The position numbers and the translations under genes are program-made. From Hyphomicrobiales bacterium (GTDB taxonomy: Bacteria; Pseudomonadota; Alphaproteobacteria; Rhizobiales; Aestuariivirgaceae): a stretch of DNA of 8,605 bases. The DNA lies in contig JAHFPK010000106.1 of the NCBI GenBank assembly GCA_023266715.1, positions 1-8,605 on the forward strand, written 5' to 3'. Numbering within the stretch: the stretch's first letter is position 1; the number at the start of each line of letters is the position of its first letter. The notes under the pieces were generated by a model. It was not told where the DNA came from, searched no databases, and worked only from the letters and a program-made list of their open reading frames with translations. Positions 1 through 6,156 of the stretch are shown here, one piece after another.

Positions 1-25
1 ATCACGCGCCAACAATGAATCGACA

Positions 26-68
26 ATCACGGCCAATTTAGGCTGAAATGACCTAAAGTGACCGTGAT
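26..68. repeat. Nested inverted repeat downstream of the PRC-barrel gene
   Basis: The outer arms ATCACGG (26-32) and CCGTGAT (62-68) pair perfectly. Inside them TTTAGG (37-42) pairs with CCTAAA (52-57). A symmetric 4-by-4 internal loop separates the two stems and the apical loop is 9 nt. No T-tract follows on either strand, so this is not a classical intrinsic terminator. It lies about 60 bp past the stop codon of the minus-strand PRC-barrel gene and may be a 3' processing or protection hairpin, or an operator for a gene left of the window. Nothing else is recognisable in 1-127 apart from several copies of TGACC (49, 59, 98, 111). Confidence 0.4.
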
Positions 69-127
69 CTAAACCCACCTCACCCATTCCATATAATTGA
101 CCACAACTGGTGACCGGACACGTTCCA

Positions 128-703
128 TTACTTTGTTGGAGTAGGCACCGTTGGATACCGGTTTGCCTCCTCGTATTGCGTATTCAGCAGTGCGGACTGC
201 CGCTCATATTCCGCGTCAAGTTTCTGCATGTACGCGGACTTGAACGAAGGAGCCGCTTCCAGCTCTTCCTTTGTCGCATTCAGCACCAGTTTAGTGCTCG
301 CAAGGTCGTCGGTCGGCTCCATTGTGAAACGATCAAGCGCCACCGCCACGTCCTTTTCGCCGATGCCTATAAAGCCACCGACACCAACAACCACAGCTTC
401 AATCTGGCCAGTTGGCTTGACGATAAGATCGTTCACCTCGCCCACCGATTCATTGTCGGGTGAATAGACACTGCCGCCAATAATCGCGCTGGCAAGAAAT
501 GTGCTTTTGTCTTGAAGTATGATTTGGCCCTCAATGGGCTTTGGCGGGCTTTCTTTTGCCGCCGCATCAGGCGCTGCCGCCGCGTCTGGCAATGCGATCG
601 GAGGCGGGGCCGCCGGATCGTTTGCTGTCGCATTCTGCGCCAGGCTTGCAGGCGCCGACACTAGGAAAAGCGCAAGCGCCGCATAGGAAATAGTTCTAAT
701 CAT
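128..703 (-). CDS. Exported PRC-barrel domain protein
   Basis: A 191-residue protein starting with a Sec-type signal peptide: a positive start (MIR), a hydrophobic run at about 4-17, and a likely cleavage near residue 22 (ASLA before QN). A low-complexity Ala/Pro/Asp linker follows at about 24-58. Residues 70-146 look like a PRC-barrel, with IIGGSVYSPDNESVGEVNDL and the following beta strands ending in the GIGEKDVAVALD segment. The tail at about 147-191 is charged and probably helical. PRC-barrels are small beta domains found in RNA-processing and photosynthetic reaction-centre proteins, and exported versions of unknown role are common in alphaproteobacteria. Here the product should be periplasmic. 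The start is supported by GGAG (710-713) about 6 nt before the ATG. It is probably monocistronic, since 169 bp of hairpin-rich DNA separate it from the peroxidase gene upstream. The domain call is confident; the function is unknown. Confidence 0.85.
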   Translation of the reverse strand: MIRTISYAALALFLVSAPASLAQNATANDPAAPPPIALPDAAAAPDAAAKESPPKPIEGQIILQDKSTFLASAIIGGSVYSPDNESVGEVNDLIVKPTGQIEAVVVGVGGFIGIGEKDVAVALDRFTMEPTDDLASTKLVLNATKEELEAAPSFKSAYMQKLDAEYERQSALLNTQYEEANRYPTVPTPTK

Positions 704-729
704 GACCTTCTCCTTTCATGATTTTAATG

Positions 730-748
730 AGGGCTGTCGTTCAGCCCT
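730..748. repeat. Hairpin in the PRC-barrel gene leader
   Basis: AGGGCTG (730-736) and CAGCCCT (742-748) form a 7-bp stem with a 5-nt loop, about 27 bp upstream of the PRC-barrel start codon. A second stem, GCGCTG/CAGCGC (780-785 and 792-797, 6-nt loop), lies further upstream. Both fall in the probable 5' leader or promoter region of that gene. They may be leader RNA structures or operators. Neither is followed by a T-tract. Confidence 0.35.
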
Positions 749-836
749 GAAACACCTCATAGAAAAAACCGAACTCTCCGCGCTGCCTGAACAGCGCATT
801 GCCAGGCAAGGCGTAACAAAGTCGTAACTTTTACGT

Positions 837-853
837 GGGGAAGGAGGTTCCCC
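837..853 (-). other. Hairpin 3' of the peroxidase gene with a CCTCC loop
   Basis: Read on the minus strand, GGGGAA and TTCCCC form a perfect 6-bp stem around the loop CCTCC. It begins 19 bp after the glutathione peroxidase stop codon. The position suits a 3' end hairpin, but the short T-run (about 862-868) lies before it rather than after it, so an intrinsic terminator is doubtful. The exposed loop is complementary to Shine-Dalgarno sequences. On the plus strand the same site reads as an SD-like AGGAGG, with no credible gene after it. Confidence 0.3.
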
Positions 854-872
854 GATTCAAGAAAAAAATGCC

Positions 873-1379
873 CTATTCGGCAAACATAGCAGCGAGCGCT
901 TTTTTCACGGCAGATGTAATTTTCGGCCCCATGGGCTTGGCCCGTGTCGAAAACCAGTCAATAAAATATCCATCGCGGTCAAACAGATATTTGTGGAAGT
1001 TCCACTTGGGGCGCCCCTCCGGTCCGGCCTGCTTACCCGCCCATTGATATAGCGGATGAGCCCCATCGCCATTCACCACCAGCTTGTCAGTCAATGGAAA
1101 TGTAACTCCAAAATTGCGCATGCAAAATGTCGCGATTTCTTTAGCCGTGCCTGGCTCCTGCCCACCAAAATCATTTGACGGCACGCCGACAATCACCAGC
1201 CCCTTGTCCTTGTTGGCCAGCCACAATTCTTCAAGGCCCTCATACTGCCCGGTGTATCCGCATTCGGAAGCCGTGTTCACCAGCAGCACAACCTTGCCCT
1301 TGAACTGTGAGAGTTCCATCGGCTTTCCATCGATGCCCTGAAGCGTAAAATCATGAAAGGATTCTTCTGTTGTAGTCAT
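873..1379 (-). CDS. Glutathione peroxidase family protein (cysteine type)
   Basis: A 168-residue thioredoxin-fold peroxidase, full length for bacterial members, that reduces hydrogen and lipid peroxides in the cytoplasm. The peroxidatic residue is Cys40 in NTASECGYTGQY; many animal enzymes have selenocysteine there. Gln74 (in the NDFGGQEPG loop), Trp126 and Asn127 (WNFHKYL) complete the family's catalytic tetrad. Cys86 in FCMRNFGVTFP sits where the resolving cysteine of two-cysteine, thioredoxin-dependent members lies, so the real electron donor may be thioredoxin rather than glutathione (inference); trxB is about 3 kb away. The motif differs slightly from the common NVAS.CG(F/L)T. There is no signal peptide. 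The ATG at 1379 has only a weak SD (GGAA). It is the most downstream intact gene of its strand before the degraded 1410-2006 region. Confidence 0.92.
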   Translation of the reverse strand: MTTTEESFHDFTLQGIDGKPMELSQFKGKVVLLVNTASECGYTGQYEGLEELWLANKDKGLVIVGVPSNDFGGQEPGTAKEIATFCMRNFGVTFPLTDKLVVNGDGAHPLYQWAGKQAGPEGRPKWNFHKYLFDRDGYFIDWFSTRAKPMGPKITSAVKKALAAMFAE

Positions 1380-1409
1380 GCTGATTCCAATAAGCTCAAG
1401 ATGTACATT

Positions 1410-1664
1410 TCATTTTTCTGAACTGGCAAATTCCCCACCCTCAGCAATCATGCTCCACTCAAATTTCATCTTCAACAATCCCGCCAGTTTCATCAAGTGA
1501 CGAAGAAGTCCAAGCTTCAGGGGGTTATTGCCATGAATTGGAATGGAAAGGCGCACGATGCTTCCGTCCTTTCCATAGATGTGATGGTTGCCGGCAATGC
1601 GTAAAAGTTTCCAGCCCTACCGCTCCACGATGTGGGCAAAGGTTTTACCGGAAACTTCCTTCAA
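1410..1664 (-). pseudogene. hicA: hicA mRNA-interferase toxin gene, broken by an amber codon
   Basis: The frame from 1664 to the TGA at 1412-1410 encodes a HicA-like double-stranded-RNA-binding toxin. Codons 2-15 read KEVSGKTFAHIVER, then TAG at 1619-1617 (codon 16), then GWKLLRIAGNHHIYGKDG and SIVRLSIPIHGNNPLKLGLL. HicA cleaves mRNA at arrest. The conserved GW, the catalytic-type histidine in NHHIY and the IPIHGN segment are all present, so the decay is recent or read-through occurs. The family usually has Gln or Lys before GW, so TAG is most simply a C-to-T change from CAG. The would-be start is TTG (1664-1662), overlapping the hicB TGA by 4 nt (TTGA); an ATG start in an ATGA overlap is typical. 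No good restart codon exists after the stop. The frame is shown with an internal stop, so the toxin is predicted inactive. Confidence 0.75.
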
Positions 1665-1822
1665 ACGGCGATCTCAAAAACACGCTGGTTATCGATGGTC
1701 GTTGACGGCACCATGTCAACCGAGAGGCATCCTTCAATGGCCACGCGCAAATTGGCCAGAAGCTCGTCAATCGTTTCACCCTGCGTTGCACAGCTAGGAA
1801 TGGCGGGAACTTTGGCCCAAAT
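1661..1822 (-). pseudogene. hicB: hicB antitoxin remnant, N-terminally truncated
   Basis: The open frame ending at TGA 1663-1661 reads IWAKVPAIPSCATQGETIDE and then LLANLRVAIEGCLSVDM, ending RVFEIAV. This matches the partial RNase-H-like fold of HicB antitoxins, whose core is WAEVP.LPGC...GET..E...N...AIE. The first beta strand that should precede it (about 12-15 residues, normally M...V.I...EEGGY) is missing. In its place the DNA encodes, in another frame, the tail of a BenE-like transporter. The only upstream in-frame start is TTG at 1852, which would add an unrelated MQGWRCLGRG. The usual Gly of PGC is Ser here. It is adjacent to the hicA pseudogene, so the pair was once a hicBA operon. 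It is probably non-functional. Confidence 0.68.
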
Positions 1823-1982
1823 GCCACGCCCCAAACAGCGCCAGCCCTGCAACCAGTCCCCAGAACGCCGAGTCCACGCCGAAAAAGGTCACGCCCGATG
1901 CGGTCACCAGAAACGCGATCAGTTCGGCGGCTAGAATTGAACTGACCACCGCCGGACTCAAAAATGGATCATTGGAACCCAA
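1794..1982 (-). pseudogene. C-terminal fragment of a BenE-like benzoate/H+ symporter
   Basis: About 62 codons with a hydrophobic stretch that includes AAELIAFLVTASGVTFFGVD followed by SAFWGLVAGLALFGAWHL. The pattern FLVTASGV...G(I/V)..AFWGLVAGL is the last transmembrane region of BenE-family inner-membrane symporters as I remember them. A full BenE has roughly 390-400 residues, so more than 80% is gone: upstream of it, the minus-strand reading runs directly back to the stop codon of the Lrp gene at 2007. Its 3' end overlaps the hicB remnant out of frame, with the homology switching at about 1820-1830, which marks a deletion or recombination joint. The family call is from motif memory, not a search. 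Confidence 0.55.
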
Positions 1983-2006
1983 TAGTCTGATTTGCGATAT
2001 CGAACT

Positions 2007-2471
2007 CTAGAAATCGAGCACAGCGTTATCGACCACCTCCTTCATGACGAAGAAGGTTCGCGTCTGCCGCACGCCCGGCAGGGCTATGAGTTGACTGCCG
2101 TGCAGCCGATTGAAGTCGACCATGTCCCTGACCCTGATCTTCAGAAAATAATCGAAGTCGCCGGCTACCAGATGGCAATCTAGGATGAAAGGCAATTTTG
2201 CAATGGCCGCCTCGAAATCGGCGAAGCTTTGCGGCGTCGACCGGTCCAAAACCACACCGACCATGACCAAAGCGCCGCGCCGCACCCGCTCTGGAGCCAG
2301 CATGGCACGGACGGCGCGGATGTAACCTTCCTCGAATAACCGCTGGGTGCGGCGGTGGCAGGTGGCGGCGCTGACATCGACCAGTTTCGCAAGATCGGCA
2401 TTGGCCAGCCTGCCGTCGCGCTGCAGATGCCGGAGAATCTTGAGGTCGATCTTGTCGAGTTCGTCAGTCAT
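2007..2471 (-). CDS. acdR: Lrp/AsnC regulator, probable AcdR of the ACC deaminase gene
   Basis: 154 residues, a normal length for the Lrp/AsnC family. The N-terminal winged helix-turn-helix (about 1-60) contains DLKILRHLQRDGRLANADLA, LVDVSAATCHRRTQRL (recognition helix) and EEGYI. The C-terminal RAM/effector domain (about 65-140) carries HLVAGDFDYFLKIRV, with the acidic GD.DY motif of the family. Lrp proteins bind DNA as dimers to octamers and respond to amino acids. It is divergent from acdS with a 159-bp AT-rich gap, the arrangement described for AcdR, the Lrp-like regulator of acdS in Pseudomonas and rhizobia. The acdR symbol rests on this arrangement more than on the sequence. In-frame DNA past its stop continues into the BenE-like debris. 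Its own SD is weak (GGAAG). Confidence 0.85.
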   Translation of the reverse strand: MTDELDKIDLKILRHLQRDGRLANADLAKLVDVSAATCHRRTQRLFEEGYIRAVRAMLAPERVRRGALVMVGVVLDRSTPQSFADFEAAIAKLPFILDCHLVAGDFDYFLKIRVRDMVDFNRLHGSQLIALPGVRQTRTFFVMKEVVDNAVLDF

Positions 2472-2496
2472 GAAAGAATCTTCCGTTATCTATTAA

Positions 2497-2516
2497 ATTA
2501 TGCATCAGATTATGCA
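2497..2516. promoter_or_regulatory. Candidate Lrp/AcdR operator in the acdR-acdS gap
   Basis: ATTATGCA occurs twice, at 2497-2504 and 2509-2516, in a 12-bp tandem period. The same stretch also contains the inverted repeat TGCAT (2501-2505) N6 ATGCA (2512-2516). Lrp-family proteins recognise short AT-rich, partly palindromic sites, often in phased arrays. The site lies 26-45 bp before the acdR start and about 115 bp before the acdS start, inside the AT-rich 2472-2630 gap. I do not see a convincing sigma-70 promoter for acdS there. The regulatory role is inferred from position and symmetry. Confidence 0.4.
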
Positions 2517-2630
2517 GAAAATTTTTAAATACGCAAGACGATGTAAATTATTGGAAAATATTTGAAAGCACATTTTGCCGGTCTTGGTGTAAATTCAGCC
2601 TCAACAATTCCGCCGCGAAAAGGTGCGCAC

Positions 2631-3644
2631 ATGCTCAAGAAATTCCAACGTTATCCACTCACTTTCGGTCCAACCCATATCGAGAAGTTGTCACGCTTGA
2701 CGGCGCACCTTGGCGGTGGCGTCGAGATCTATGCCAAGCGCGAGGACTGCAATTCCGGTCTCGCCTTCGGCGGCAACAAGTTGCGCAAGCTCGAATACAT
2801 CGTGCCGGATGCAATCGCATCCGGAGCGGATACACTGGTCTCGATTGGCGGCGTGCAATCCAATCACACCCGCCAGGTTGCGGCAACGGCGGCGAAGATC
2901 GGCATGAAATGCCGCCTCGTGCAGGAAAGCTGGGTGCCGCATGAAGATGCCGTCTATGACCGTGTCGGCAATATTTTGCTGAGCCGCGTGATGGGGGCGG
3001 ACGTGCGTCTGGTTGACGAAGGATTCGACATCGGCATCCGCAAGAGTTGGGAAGACGCGCTCAAAGACGTGAAAGCCAAGGGCGGCAAGCCCTATCCGAT
3101 TCCGGCGGGCGCTTCAGTCCACAAGTTTGGCGGCCTTGGCTATGTAGGCTTTGCCGAAGAAGTGCGGAGCCAGGAAAAAGAACTCGGCTTCAAATTCGAT
3201 TTCATCATTGTCTGCACGGTGACGGGTTCGACTCATGCCGGCATGCTCGTCGGCTTCGCCAGGGATGGCCGTGAGCGCAAGGTGATCGGCATCGATGCTT
3301 CCTTTACGCCGGCCCAGACCAAGGCCCAGGTGTTAGATATCGCCCGCGATACGGCAAAGCTCGTTGAGCTTGGCAAGGTGATTTCCGAAGACGATGTGGT
3401 GCTGCTCGAAGACTATGCCTATCCTGTCTATGGCGTTCCCTCCCGGGAAACCAAGGAGGCCATCCGCCTCTGCGCCCGCCTTGAAGGCATGATCACCGAT
3501 CCGGTCTATGAGGGCAAATCCATGCAAGGCATGATCGACCTGGTGAAGAAGGGCTATTTCCCAAAGGGATCGAAGGTGCTCTACGCCCATCTCGGCGGCG
3601 TTCCCGCCATCAACGGCTACGCTTACGCCTTCCGTAACGGTTGA
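2631..3644 (+). CDS. acdS: 1-aminocyclopropane-1-carboxylate (ACC) deaminase
   Basis: A PLP-dependent enzyme of fold type II that opens the ring of ACC, the ethylene precursor of plants, giving 2-oxobutanoate and ammonia in the cytoplasm. With the start at 2631 it has 337 residues, the family length. Lys50 in FGGNK is the PLP lysine. Ser77 and Asn78 (GGVQSNHTRQ) match the substrate-contact Ser78/Asn79 of the Pseudomonas enzyme. Tyr293, Glu294 (DPVYEGKS) and Leu321 (AHLGGVPA) match Tyr294, Glu295 and Leu322, the residues that separate true ACC deaminases from D-cysteine desulfhydrases (which have Ser/Thr there). The phosphate-binding TGST loop is present. I chose ATG 2631 over the upstream frame start at 2562 because MLKKFQRYPLTFGPT is the family N-terminus and an AAAAGG stretch precedes it. 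It converges with the next Lrp gene, with only 30 bp between the stops and no clear terminator. Confidence 0.95.
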   Translation: MLKKFQRYPLTFGPTHIEKLSRLTAHLGGGVEIYAKREDCNSGLAFGGNKLRKLEYIVPDAIASGADTLVSIGGVQSNHTRQVAATAAKIGMKCRLVQESWVPHEDAVYDRVGNILLSRVMGADVRLVDEGFDIGIRKSWEDALKDVKAKGGKPYPIPAGASVHKFGGLGYVGFAEEVRSQEKELGFKFDFIIVCTVTGSTHAGMLVGFARDGRERKVIGIDASFTPAQTKAQVLDIARDTAKLVELGKVISEDDVVLLEDYAYPVYGVPSRETKEAIRLCARLEGMITDPVYEGKSMQGMIDLVKKGYFPKGSKVLYAHLGGVPAINGYAYAFRNG

Positions 3645-3674
3645 ACGGGGCGCTCCGCGAAACCGCGACATCGC

Positions 3675-4148
3675 TCATTTCAGGGGAACTCCCGGCTCAT
3701 ATTTTGAAACCCGCATGATCATCGTGGTTTTCACACTGTCCACATTGGCGGCCGCCGTCAGGGTCTTGATGATGAAATCCTGCAATTCAGCGAGGTCGCT
3801 TCCCATGCAGCGCAAAATGAAATCGGCCTCGCCTGAAATGGCATAGGCCTCGCGCACCAGCGGCCATTCCGAAACCTTTGCCTCAAAGGCCCGGAGCTCC
3901 ACCTCATTCTGGCTTTTGAGCCCCACCATGGCAAAAAGCTGCACATCAAACCCCAGCTTTTGCGCGTCAAGCAAAGCCCGGTAGCCCGCGATAAAGCCCT
4001 TCTCCTCCAGAACCTGCACCCGCCTGAGGCAGGGCGGCGGCGACAGGCCGATGCGCGAAGCCAGCTCCACATTGGTCAGCCGGCCGTCCCTTTGCAGCTC
4101 CCGCAGGATTTTCAAATCGGTCAAATCGAGGGTTGTGGCCCGTTTCAT
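3675..4148 (-). CDS. Lrp/AsnC family transcriptional regulator
   Basis: 157 residues. The N-terminal winged HTH includes LTDLKILRELQRDGRL, NVELASRIGLSPPPCLRRVQ (helix-turn-recognition helix) and EEKGFIAGYRALLD. The C-terminal RAM domain has LFAMVGLKSQ, the YAISGEADFILRC segment in place of the usual GD.DY, and a final MIMRVSKYEPGVPLK strand. It is probably a DNA-binding oligomer that responds to amino acids. It is a separate lineage from the 2007-2471 regulator: SPPPC versus SAATC in the recognition helix, and different effector loops. It lies divergent to trxB with a 123-bp gap. In Sinorhizobium I recall an Lrp-type gene at the same place beside trxB, so this is likely part of the vertical core block and not of the acdS module. 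Targets are unknown; trxB and itself are the obvious candidates. Confidence 0.88.
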   Translation of the reverse strand: MKRATTLDLTDLKILRELQRDGRLTNVELASRIGLSPPPCLRRVQVLEEKGFIAGYRALLDAQKLGFDVQLFAMVGLKSQNEVELRAFEAKVSEWPLVREAYAISGEADFILRCMGSDLAELQDFIIKTLTAAANVDSVKTTMIMRVSKYEPGVPLK

Positions 4149-4159
4149 GGGTCATTTGT

Positions 4160-4172
4160 GCAACAATATTGC
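4160..4172. promoter_or_regulatory. Candidate Lrp autoregulatory site
   Basis: GCAA (4160-4163) CAATA TTGC (4169-4172) is a small AT-centred dyad starting 11 bp upstream of the ATG of the minus-strand Lrp gene. Lrp-family regulators commonly bind at or near their own promoters. The half-sites are short and the match is not statistically strong, so this is a position-based suggestion. Confidence 0.25.
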
Positions 4173-4214
4173 GTGAATCTGCAAGCGGTCTGTTGAGAAG
4201 CCTCTGTTGCGGTC

Positions 4215-4242
4215 TTGTTCTGGGGCGCAAAAGAGCTATGTT
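4215..4242 (+). promoter_or_regulatory. Possible trxB promoter
   Basis: TTGTTC (4215-4220), a 16-bp spacer and TATGTT (4237-4242) resemble weak -35 and -10 boxes and would start a transcript about 20-25 nt before the trxB ATG, leaving room for the GGAG at 4261-4264. The -35 matches only the leading TTG of the consensus. No competing pair stood out in the 4149-4271 gap. Confidence 0.3.
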
Positions 4243-4271
4243 ACTGGCTCATAGCAACCCGGAGCCCGAAA

Positions 4272-5234
4272 ATGTCCGCCCGCCACGCCCGCGTCCTGAT
4301 CCTCGGTTCAGGCCCTGCGGGTTATACTGCTGCGATTTACGCCGCCCGCGCCATGTTGAAGCCTGTTCTCATTCAAGGCACCCAGCCCGGCGGCCAGCTC
4401 ACCATCACCACCGATGTTGAGAATTACCCGGGCTTTGCCAAAGTCATCCAGGGCCCCTGGCTGATGGAGGAAATGAAGGCCCAGGCCGAGCATGTCGGCA
4501 CCGAAGTCATTTCCGACACCATCACTGAAGTCCGGCTCAAGGACAAGCCCATCTGGCTGAAAGGCGACAGCGGCCAGGTCTACACCTGCGATGCGCTCAT
4601 CATCTGCACCGGCGCGCAAGCCAAGTGGCTGAACCTGCCATCGGAAGAAAACTTCAAGGGCTTTGGCGTGTCAGCCTGCGCCACCTGCGATGGATTCTTC
4701 TATCGCGAGAAGAAGGTGCTCGTCATCGGCGGCGGCAACACCGCCGTTGAAGAGGCCCTCTTCCTCACCAATTTCGCCAGTGATGTGACCGTGGTTCATC
4801 GCCGCAATGAATTCAGGGCCGAACGCATTTTGCAAAACCGCCTCTTCGCCCATCCCAAGATCAAAGTCATTTGGGATTCAGAACTTGATGATGTGATCGG
4901 CACTACAGATCCCAAGGGCGTGACCGGCGCGCGACTGAAAAATGTCAAGACGGGTGCCACCCAAGAGGTCCCTGCCGACGGTATTTTCATTGCCATTGGC
5001 CACAAGCCCGCAACCGAATTGTTTGAGGGCCAACTGCCCTTCAAGCAGGGCGGCTATCTCATCGTCGGAAACAACTCGATGGCAACGGCCATTCCCGGCG
5101 TCTATGCGGCAGGCGATGTGACCGATGACATTTACCGTCAGGCCGTCACCGCCGCCGGCATGGGCTGCATAGCTGCAATTGAAGTAGAAAAATATCTCCA
5201 TGTAAGTGAGCAAGTCCGCAAGGCAGCCGAGTAG
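4272..5234 (+). CDS. trxB: Thioredoxin reductase (NADPH)
   Basis: A cytoplasmic flavoenzyme that passes electrons from NADPH through FAD and a dithiol to thioredoxin. 320 residues, the standard length of low-molecular-weight TrxB. The FAD-binding GSGPAG is at 12-17. The redox pair is Cys136/Cys139 in SACATCDGFFY, the NADPH-binding GGGNTAVEE at about 153-161, the 2'-phosphate-binding HRRNEFRA at 176-183, and the C-terminal FAD motif in VYAAGDV. I placed the start at ATG 4272: GGAG (4261-4264) lies 7 nt upstream and MSARHARVLILGSGPAG is a normal TrxB beginning. An in-frame start at 4215 would add 19 unrelated residues. Only 5 bp separate it from the following LysR gene, so the two are probably one transcript. 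It would support thioredoxin-dependent peroxidases and methionine or ribonucleotide reduction. Confidence 0.97.
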   Translation: MSARHARVLILGSGPAGYTAAIYAARAMLKPVLIQGTQPGGQLTITTDVENYPGFAKVIQGPWLMEEMKAQAEHVGTEVISDTITEVRLKDKPIWLKGDSGQVYTCDALIICTGAQAKWLNLPSEENFKGFGVSACATCDGFFYREKKVLVIGGGNTAVEEALFLTNFASDVTVVHRRNEFRAERILQNRLFAHPKIKVIWDSELDDVIGTTDPKGVTGARLKNVKTGATQEVPADGIFIAIGHKPATELFEGQLPFKQGGYLIVGNNSMATAIPGVYAAGDVTDDIYRQAVTAAGMGCIAAIEVEKYLHVSEQVRKAAE

Positions 5235-5239
5235 CCGCC

Positions 5240-6127
5240 ATGGATTGGGACAAGCTCAGAATATTTCATGCGGTAGCAGACGCCGGAAGCTTTACCCATG
5301 CGGGCCATGAGTTGGCACTTTCGCAGTCCGCCGTCAGCCGCCAGATCAGCGCCCTTGAGACCGACCTCAATGTGCCGCTATTCCATCGCCATGCCCGTGG
5401 GCTTATCCTCACCGAACAGGGCGAGGTTCTTTATCGCACCGCCCATGATGTCTTCACCAAGCTCGGCGCCGCCAAAACCCGCCTGATGGATTCAAAGGAA
5501 AAGCCATCGGGAGAGCTGCGCATTACCACGACGGTCGGCCTGGGCTCCGTCTGGCTCACGCCCCGCATCAAGGAGTTCACCGAACTCTATCCTCAGATCA
5601 GCGTAACACTCCTGCTTGAGGACCGTGAACTCGATCTCTCCATGCGCGAGGCCGATGTGGCCATTCGCCTGCGCAGGCCCACCCAGCCTGATCTCATCCA
5701 GCGCAAGCTTTTCGTAGTGCACCACCATGTCTATGCCTCGACCGACTACATCAAGAAACATGGCATCCCGAAATCCATTGAAGATCTGGACAAGCACAAG
5801 ATTTTGACCTTCGGCCAGGCCCCCGGTTATTTGACCACAATCAATTGGCTCGAGCGTGCCGGGCGCACCGAAGATAATCCGCGCCCCGTGGCGCTCCGCG
5901 TCAACAATGCCTACGGCCTCCGTCGCGCCGTGCAAGCCGGTGTCGGTATTGCTTCCCTCGCCGACTATATTGTCGCCGCTGACAGCAACCTCGTGCAGAT
6001 TGACCTGCCCATCGAGCTGCCGGAATTCGACAGCTATTTCGTCTATCCTGAAGAGCTGAAGGAAACCAAGCGCATTACCGCCTTTCGCGATTTCATCGTG
6101 TCAAAGGCGAAGGAATGGAGCTTCTAG
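5240..6127 (+). CDS. lsrB: LysR-type regulator, LsrB/VtlR-like
   Basis: 295 residues. The N-terminal winged HTH (about 1-60) reads MDWDKLRIFHAVADAGSFTH, then LSQSAVSRQISALE (recognition helix) and LFHRHARGLILTEQGE. A linker helix follows and then a periplasmic-binding-like effector domain (about 90-290) with LRITTTVGLGSVWLTPRI, EADVAIRLRRPTQPDLIQRK and RVNNAYGLRRAVQAGVGIA. The opening MDWDKLRIFH and RLR.P.QPDLIQRKLF are, from memory, characteristic of rhizobial LsrB and Brucella/Agrobacterium VtlR, which control envelope, symbiosis or virulence genes and AbcR small RNAs. Placement directly after trxB supports this. It is the distal gene of a trxB-lsrB unit. The start has a poor SD and probably relies on translation through from trxB. 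The protein has no cysteine, so a thiol-switch mechanism, as proposed for S. meliloti LsrB, is not possible here. Confidence 0.88.
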   Translation: MDWDKLRIFHAVADAGSFTHAGHELALSQSAVSRQISALETDLNVPLFHRHARGLILTEQGEVLYRTAHDVFTKLGAAKTRLMDSKEKPSGELRITTTVGLGSVWLTPRIKEFTELYPQISVTLLLEDRELDLSMREADVAIRLRRPTQPDLIQRKLFVVHHHVYASTDYIKKHGIPKSIEDLDKHKILTFGQAPGYLTTINWLERAGRTEDNPRPVALRVNNAYGLRRAVQAGVGIASLADYIVAADSNLVQIDLPIELPEFDSYFVYPEELKETKRITAFRDFIVSKAKEWSF

Positions 6128-6156
6128 TTGTAGCGCATCGGCGCTGTTAACAGAAA

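Noticed and set aside
819..842. Resemblance to the 3' end of 16S rRNA (AAGTCGTAAC followed by CGT and GGGGAA)
   Set aside because: Only about 10 consecutive bases match. The spacing and the following bases differ, so it is probably chance; a nucleotide search against 16S genes would settle it.
2562..2630. Upstream start for acdS
   Set aside because: It would add 23 residues not found in the family. The ATG at 2631 has an SD-like stretch and gives the canonical N-terminus and residue numbering.
2631..3644. D-cysteine desulfhydrase instead of ACC deaminase
   Set aside because: The discriminating positions are Glu294 and Leu321, as in ACC deaminase, and the divergent Lrp regulator fits acdS.
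4215..4271. Upstream start for trxB
   Set aside because: It would add 19 residues with no TrxB similarity and would sit inside the likely promoter. ATG 4272 has a good SD.
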